Shown in pieces: positions 61,116 to 64,000 of a DNA stretch of 64,000 bases. The notes under the pieces were generated by a model, which did no database searches, was not told the DNA's origin, and worked only from the letters and a program-made list of their open reading frames with translations. The stretch spans positions 1 through 64,000 of the forward strand of contig DASSNU010000019.1 of assembly GCA_035701265.1 (NCBI GenBank), written 5' to 3'. This stretch comes from DASSNU01 sp035701265. Lineage in GTDB: Bacteria; Gemmatimonadota; Gemmatimonadetes; Gemmatimonadales; Gemmatimonadaceae. A program made the translations under genes and the position numbers. Each line of letters begins with the position of its first letter. The first letter of the stretch is position 1.

Positions 61116-61670
61116 TCAGAATTTCACTTGCGGCGCCTCCGCGGCCCCCGGCGCTGCCTCGAAGTACGTCTTGGGCTTGGCCCCGATCACCTTGGCCGTC
61201 AGCGCCTGAGGAAACCGACGGATGTAGGTGTTGTAGTCGCGAGCGGCCTCGTTGTAGTCCTGCCGCGCCACGGCAATCCGGTTCTCCGTGCCCGAGAGCT
61301 CATCTTGTAAACGGATGAAGTTCTGGTCCGACTTGAGCTGAGGGTACGCTTCGGCCACGGCCAGGAGGCGCCCCAGCGCCCCGGTCAGCTGATCGTTGGC
61401 CTGGGCCATGGCTGCGGGATCGCCCCCCTGCACCGCACCGGCCACCCCGGCCCGGGCGCGAGCCACCTCCACGAACACGGTGGACTCCTGCTTGGCGAAT
61501 CCCTTGACCGTCTCCACAAGGTTCGGGATAAGGTCCGCGCGCCGCTGGAGCTGCACGCCAATCCGGCTCTTGGCCGCGCCGGCCTGCTCGTCCAACGTCT
61601 GAATCCGGTTGTAGCCGCACCCCCCCAATACCAGGGGGAGCACGATGAGCCCGAGCAACCGCCGCCGCAT
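61116..61670 (-). CDS. lemA: LemA family protein
   Basis: A 184-residue LemA protein. It has a lipoprotein-like N-terminus (LGLIVLPLVLGGC, Cys near 18) followed by the helical LemA domain: YNRIQTLDEQAGAAKSRIGVQLQRRADLIPNLVETVKGFAKQES (written in two helices around Ala-Lys), AVAEAYPQLKSDQNFIRLQDELSGTENRIAVARQDYNEAARDYNTYIRRFP and the terminal Lys-rich YF region. Function unknown; LemA is often coupled to TPM/YgcG proteins, and one is encoded about 1.4 kb upstream on the same strand. ATG 61670 fits the family start. Confidence 0.93.
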   Translation of the reverse strand: MRRRLLGLIVLPLVLGGCGYNRIQTLDEQAGAAKSRIGVQLQRRADLIPNLVETVKGFAKQESTVFVEVARARAGVAGAVQGGDPAAMAQANDQLTGALGRLLAVAEAYPQLKSDQNFIRLQDELSGTENRIAVARQDYNEAARDYNTYIRRFPQALTAKVIGAKPKTYFEAAPGAAEAPQVKF

Positions 61671-61778
61671 CTCGAGTCCCTCCACTCTGGGTAACCGTTC
61701 CCGCCGGCCAACTGGCGGTGGCGCACCGCGCGGCCGCCGCCGCGAACCGCTCTCCACGCGGGCGATCCTTACATCATA

Positions 61779-62294
61779 TCACGTGGGGCGGAAGGCAAGC
61801 TGCACCACGTACTGCCCAGGGCGCACCGAGCGCGCGGGGAGCCGCCAGGCCACCTTGACCCGCTCGTCCAGACAGGCATTCACCGACTTCCCCGCGTCGG
61901 AAGACCAGGTGTCATCCTCCACGTGTGCGTCGGTGATCTCGCCGCTCGCGTCCACCGTGACCACCACCGCCACACCACCGCGCAACTGCGGGTCGCGCTT
62001 CTGCCCGAATTCCTCATAGCAGAATCGCGACACGTTCCGCTCGCGCTCCACCGCCTCGGTGAGCGCGGGAGGCGCGGGAGGAATCTCGTGGCGCACGGTC
62101 CGCGTCTTCGGGCGCGGCGGCGGGGTGAAGGTGTCGGGAAGCGCCGGCGGCAGCGCGGCCGTGAGCGTATCCAGGTTCACGTGCGTCGTGTCTTCCACCA
62201 GCGCGGTGTCGGGCACGGCCGGCTTCTTGTCGCCGTGGCACGCGAGCGCTGCGCCCAGTGCAATGAGGCATCCCGTCGCGATCGATCGTGTCAT
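61779..62294 (-). CDS. Lipoprotein with TonB-like AgmX/PglI C-terminal domain
   Basis: A 171-residue protein with a lipoprotein signal (LIALGAALAC, Cys near 19), a Pro-rich periplasmic linker (LPPALPDTFTPPPRPKTRTV, about 47-67) and a C-terminal domain (CYEEFGQKRDPQLRGGVAVVVTVDASGEITDAHVEDDTWSSDAGKSVNACLDERVKVAWRLP, in three strands and two helices) that matches the AgmX/PglI, TonB-related domain of myxobacterial and Gemmatimonadota proteins. It probably binds peptidoglycan or outer-membrane partners. Its ATG overlaps the stop of the nucleotidyltransferase gene (ATGA). Confidence 0.8.
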   Translation of the reverse strand: MTRSIATGCLIALGAALACHGDKKPAVPDTALVEDTTHVNLDTLTAALPPALPDTFTPPPRPKTRTVRHEIPPAPPALTEAVERERNVSRFCYEEFGQKRDPQLRGGVAVVVTVDASGEITDAHVEDDTWSSDAGKSVNACLDERVKVAWRLPARSVRPGQYVVQLAFRPT

Positions 62295-63007
62295 GAGAGG
62301 TCCAGGGTGTCGATGTGCGCGACCAGCCGCGTCGCGCCATCAAGATATCCGTCCGCCACGGCGTCGGCTTCCTCCCGCCCGATGCGCTCCGTCCCTCGCA
62401 CGTGCCGCACCACGCGCTCGAATGGCGCGGGCGAGATACCGGCCACGGTACCCATGCGCTGCACGAGCTGCACGTAATCGGTGGGAGGGACCTCGCCGTG
62501 GAGACGCAGCGTGGCGCGGAAGAGCACCATGAAGGTGCTGAGACTGCGGGCCAGGAGCTCGACGAGCGCGCGCCGGTCATTCCCCGACGAGAGCATCCCC
62601 TGCCGCAGCGCGAGGAGCTTGCCCATGGTCTCGCGCTCGAGTTGGAGACGCAGATGCCTGCGCTCCACCGAAACGCCGTCGAGCGGCAGCGCGCCGTGGA
62701 TCACCCGATGCCGCTCCAGGATGTCCGCGTACTCCATGGCGAAGATGTCGCTCGAGCCGCGCCATTCGTCCACCGTCATGGTGAGCGGCGGAGGGTTGCC
62801 GCCCTCCTCCCACGCGCGCGCGATCGCTCCCTCGCGCGAGAGACGCTCGCGATCGATCCGGTCCACGAGCACGAGCACGTTGGTGTCGGAGCGGCGCCGG
62901 ATGTGCTCGCCGGCCACACTCGATCCGTAGACCACCACGGCGCGCAGTGCATCTCCGTAGGCCGCGCGCAGTTGCTCCGCGAGTTGCTCCACCGTCAATC
63001 CGGCCAC
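62291..63007 (-). CDS. MNT-type nucleotidyltransferase-domain protein
   Basis: A 238-residue protein. The N-terminal nucleotidyltransferase fold has VVVYGSSVAGEHIRRRSDTNVLVLVDRID (about 24-52): the GS motif is normal but the DxD is reduced to D-T-N, so metal binding may be weak and catalysis doubtful. The C-terminal half is helical (RALVELLARSLSTFMVLFRATLRLHGE), resembling the HEPN-like or substrate-binding helices of such proteins. GTG start at 63007. It may be a toxin-antitoxin-like or antibiotic-modifying relative; nothing beside it supports one choice. Confidence 0.7.
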   Translation of the reverse strand: MAGLTVEQLAEQLRAAYGDALRAVVVYGSSVAGEHIRRRSDTNVLVLVDRIDRERLSREGAIARAWEEGGNPPPLTMTVDEWRGSSDIFAMEYADILERHRVIHGALPLDGVSVERRHLRLQLERETMGKLLALRQGMLSSGNDRRALVELLARSLSTFMVLFRATLRLHGEVPPTDYVQLVQRMGTVAGISPAPFERVVRHVRGTERIGREEADAVADGYLDGATRLVAHIDTLDLS

Positions 63008-63040
63008 GATCCTCCTCGTCGTCGCGTGCGGGCAGCCACG

Positions 63041-63874
63041 CTACCAGCTCCCGCCCGCTCCTCCGCCGCCAAAGCCGCCACCCCCGCCGAAGCCGCCGAA
63101 CCCGCCCCCGCCGCCGAATCCGCCTCCGCCGAATCCGCCCCAACCACCTCGATGGTATCCGCCCCCCATGGGAAACGGAAGAATGATCGGCATTCCACCA
63201 CACCCGCTGCCACATCCGCGCCGCCGCCGCCCTCGCCGACCGAGGAGCGACACGACGACGAAGAACCCCACGACGAGCAGCAGCCACACGACTCCCGGCG
63301 GGAGGGTGTCACGCGTCGTCCGTGCGGGGGGACGTGGAGGAGGACCCACGAGCGAGGTGTCGAGCGCGAACCCGTACTCCGATGCGAATCGCTCCGCCAC
63401 GCGCTGCACGGCGAGCGCGATGCCGGCGCCGTAGTCGCGCTGCACAAAGAACGGGACCACCTCGTCGCGAATCTCTCCCGCGCGCGCGTCGGTGATGAAC
63501 CCTTCGGTGCCGTAGCCGGTAGAGATCCAGAAATGGCCGCGGCCGTCGGCGCTCGTCTCCTTGGGGACGATCAGAATGATGACGCCCGTGTTGCGCCGTT
63601 CCGCACCGGGCGCACCGGCGGCTCCCACCTTCCACTCGCGCCCGATCCGGAGCGCCACGTCGGCCGCCTCGCGTCCCCCCAGATCGCGCAGCGTGACGAC
63701 CACGATCTCCCCGCCCGACTGCGCGCGCACGTCGCCGATGATGCGCGCCATCCGCGCGGAATCCGCGGACGGGATGATGCCCGCGAAGTCGTTCACGTAC
63801 CCACGCGGCGCGGGAAGCTGCAGTGCTTGCAGCGCCATCAGCGCGCCGATAGCTTGCACCGCGACATGCCGCAT
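63041..63874 (-). CDS. TPM-domain (YgcG-like) membrane protein with Gly-rich tail
   Basis: A 277-residue protein. Signal peptide region (VQAIGALMALQALQLPAP), then the TPM domain (GYVNDFAGIIPSADSARMARIIGDVRAQSGGEIVVVTLRDLGGREAADVALRIGREWKVG, the family opening, in two blocks; GVIILIVPKE; GYGTEGFITDARAGEI), one membrane helix (VVWLLLVVGFFVVVSLLG, about 195-212) and an Arg patch before a Gly-rich tail (GGFGGGGFGG repeats), ending in SW as in YgcG proteins. The family is thought to be a photosystem-repair or envelope phosphatase relative. It and lemA are a usual pair. Confidence 0.9.
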   Translation of the reverse strand: MRHVAVQAIGALMALQALQLPAPRGYVNDFAGIIPSADSARMARIIGDVRAQSGGEIVVVTLRDLGGREAADVALRIGREWKVGAAGAPGAERRNTGVIILIVPKETSADGRGHFWISTGYGTEGFITDARAGEIRDEVVPFFVQRDYGAGIALAVQRVAERFASEYGFALDTSLVGPPPRPPARTTRDTLPPGVVWLLLVVGFFVVVSLLGRRGRRRRGCGSGCGGMPIILPFPMGGGYHRGGWGGFGGGGFGGGGGFGGFGGGGGFGGGGAGGSW

Positions 63875-64000
63875 TGGGGGAAGCGTCTCCGCGTTGCCGT
63901 GGTTGGTCCGTGCGTTGCGGCGGTCGTGATCGCCGCCGCCTGCTCCGGCCGCGAGACGGGGGAGCTGCGGATCGTGGCCGATACTACCATGGCGCGCCGC
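63866..64000 (+). CDS. Lipoprotein, N-terminal part (runs off the window)
   Basis: The frame from ATG 63866 reads MPHWGKRLRVAVVGPCVAAV and VIAAACSGRETGELRIVAD, a lipoprotein signal with the lipobox AAAC and an open frame to the window's end. It overlaps the first nine bases of the divergent TPM gene; a GTG at 63899 would avoid this. No family can be named from 45 residues. Confidence 0.5.
   Translation, partial: MPHWGKRLRVAVVGPCVAAVVIAAACSGRETGELRIVADTTMARR

Noticed and set aside
1..64000. CRISPR arrays, rRNA and tRNA genes
   Set aside because: No spaced direct repeats of CRISPR type and no tRNA- or rRNA-like sequence seen in the gaps between genes.

Overview
The window looks like a chromosomal piece of a GC-rich member of the Gemmatimonadota (Gemmatimonas/Gemmatirosa-like). 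The grounds are strong G/C third-position bias, a SusC/SusD outer-membrane nutrient pair with a carboxypeptidase-like N-terminal plug extension, many secreted proteins with an AxA-Q type signal end, and the general gene order. This is inference from gene content; no rRNA or tRNA gene was seen that would settle the taxonomy.

Layout. 1-3.9 kb is an accessory patch: the edge of an IS3-family element, an orphan Imm53-type immunity gene, a broken IS3-family element with a nonsense codon, a second IS3-family (IS2-like) element set into it, and a 5'-truncated ORF. 3.9-5 kb is nearly empty apart from one small ORF. 5-35.4 kb is core chromosome. It holds a degenerate DEAD-box-like protein with a DbpA-type RNA-binding domain, coaE, gcvH, gcvP, lipM, a five-gene dipeptide/oligopeptide ABC transporter followed by a POT peptide transporter, an Omp85-like outer-membrane protein, a glutamine-amidotransferase-type hydrolase, a three-gene overlapping operon (GT2, DUF3108, unknown), thiO, and then lipA-pdhA-pdhB-pdhC-lpdA-lipB. 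35.4-41.5 kb is a second accessory patch. There an IS5-family element has split a ParE-like toxin gene, an apparently intact IS3-family element has split a small secreted Cys-rich protein gene, and an IS256-type remnant and an ECF-like sigma factor with a 14-G run follow. 41.7-64 kb is core again: kup, a UvrD-type helicase, a membrane-anchored putative aminopeptidase, dnaE, accA, ricT, metG, an M23 peptidase, susD/susC, lemA, a TonB-like lipoprotein, a nucleotidyltransferase and a TPM-domain protein.

How the genes work together. Lipoyl metabolism dominates the core. The window carries three lipoyl-domain systems or parts (GcvH/GcvP, PDH E1-E2, Lpd), lipoyl synthase LipA, and two unrelated octanoyl transferases (LipM beside gcvHP, LipB at the end of the PDH operon). 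Peptide uptake is doubled (ABC plus POT). Convergent gene pairs are separated by perfect GC-rich hairpins at 7.84, 19.48 and 55.88 kb.

The most unusual signals are two gene disruptions that can be read back to the base from target duplications, a 34-bp nested palindrome at 41,544, a fully consensus sigma-70 promoter with a 5'-terminal hairpin and a leader of about 385 nt before susC, a helicase-fold protein that has lost its catalytic motifs, and a beta-propeller/Cys-rich secreted peptide pair. No CRISPR array, prophage, rRNA or tRNA was found.
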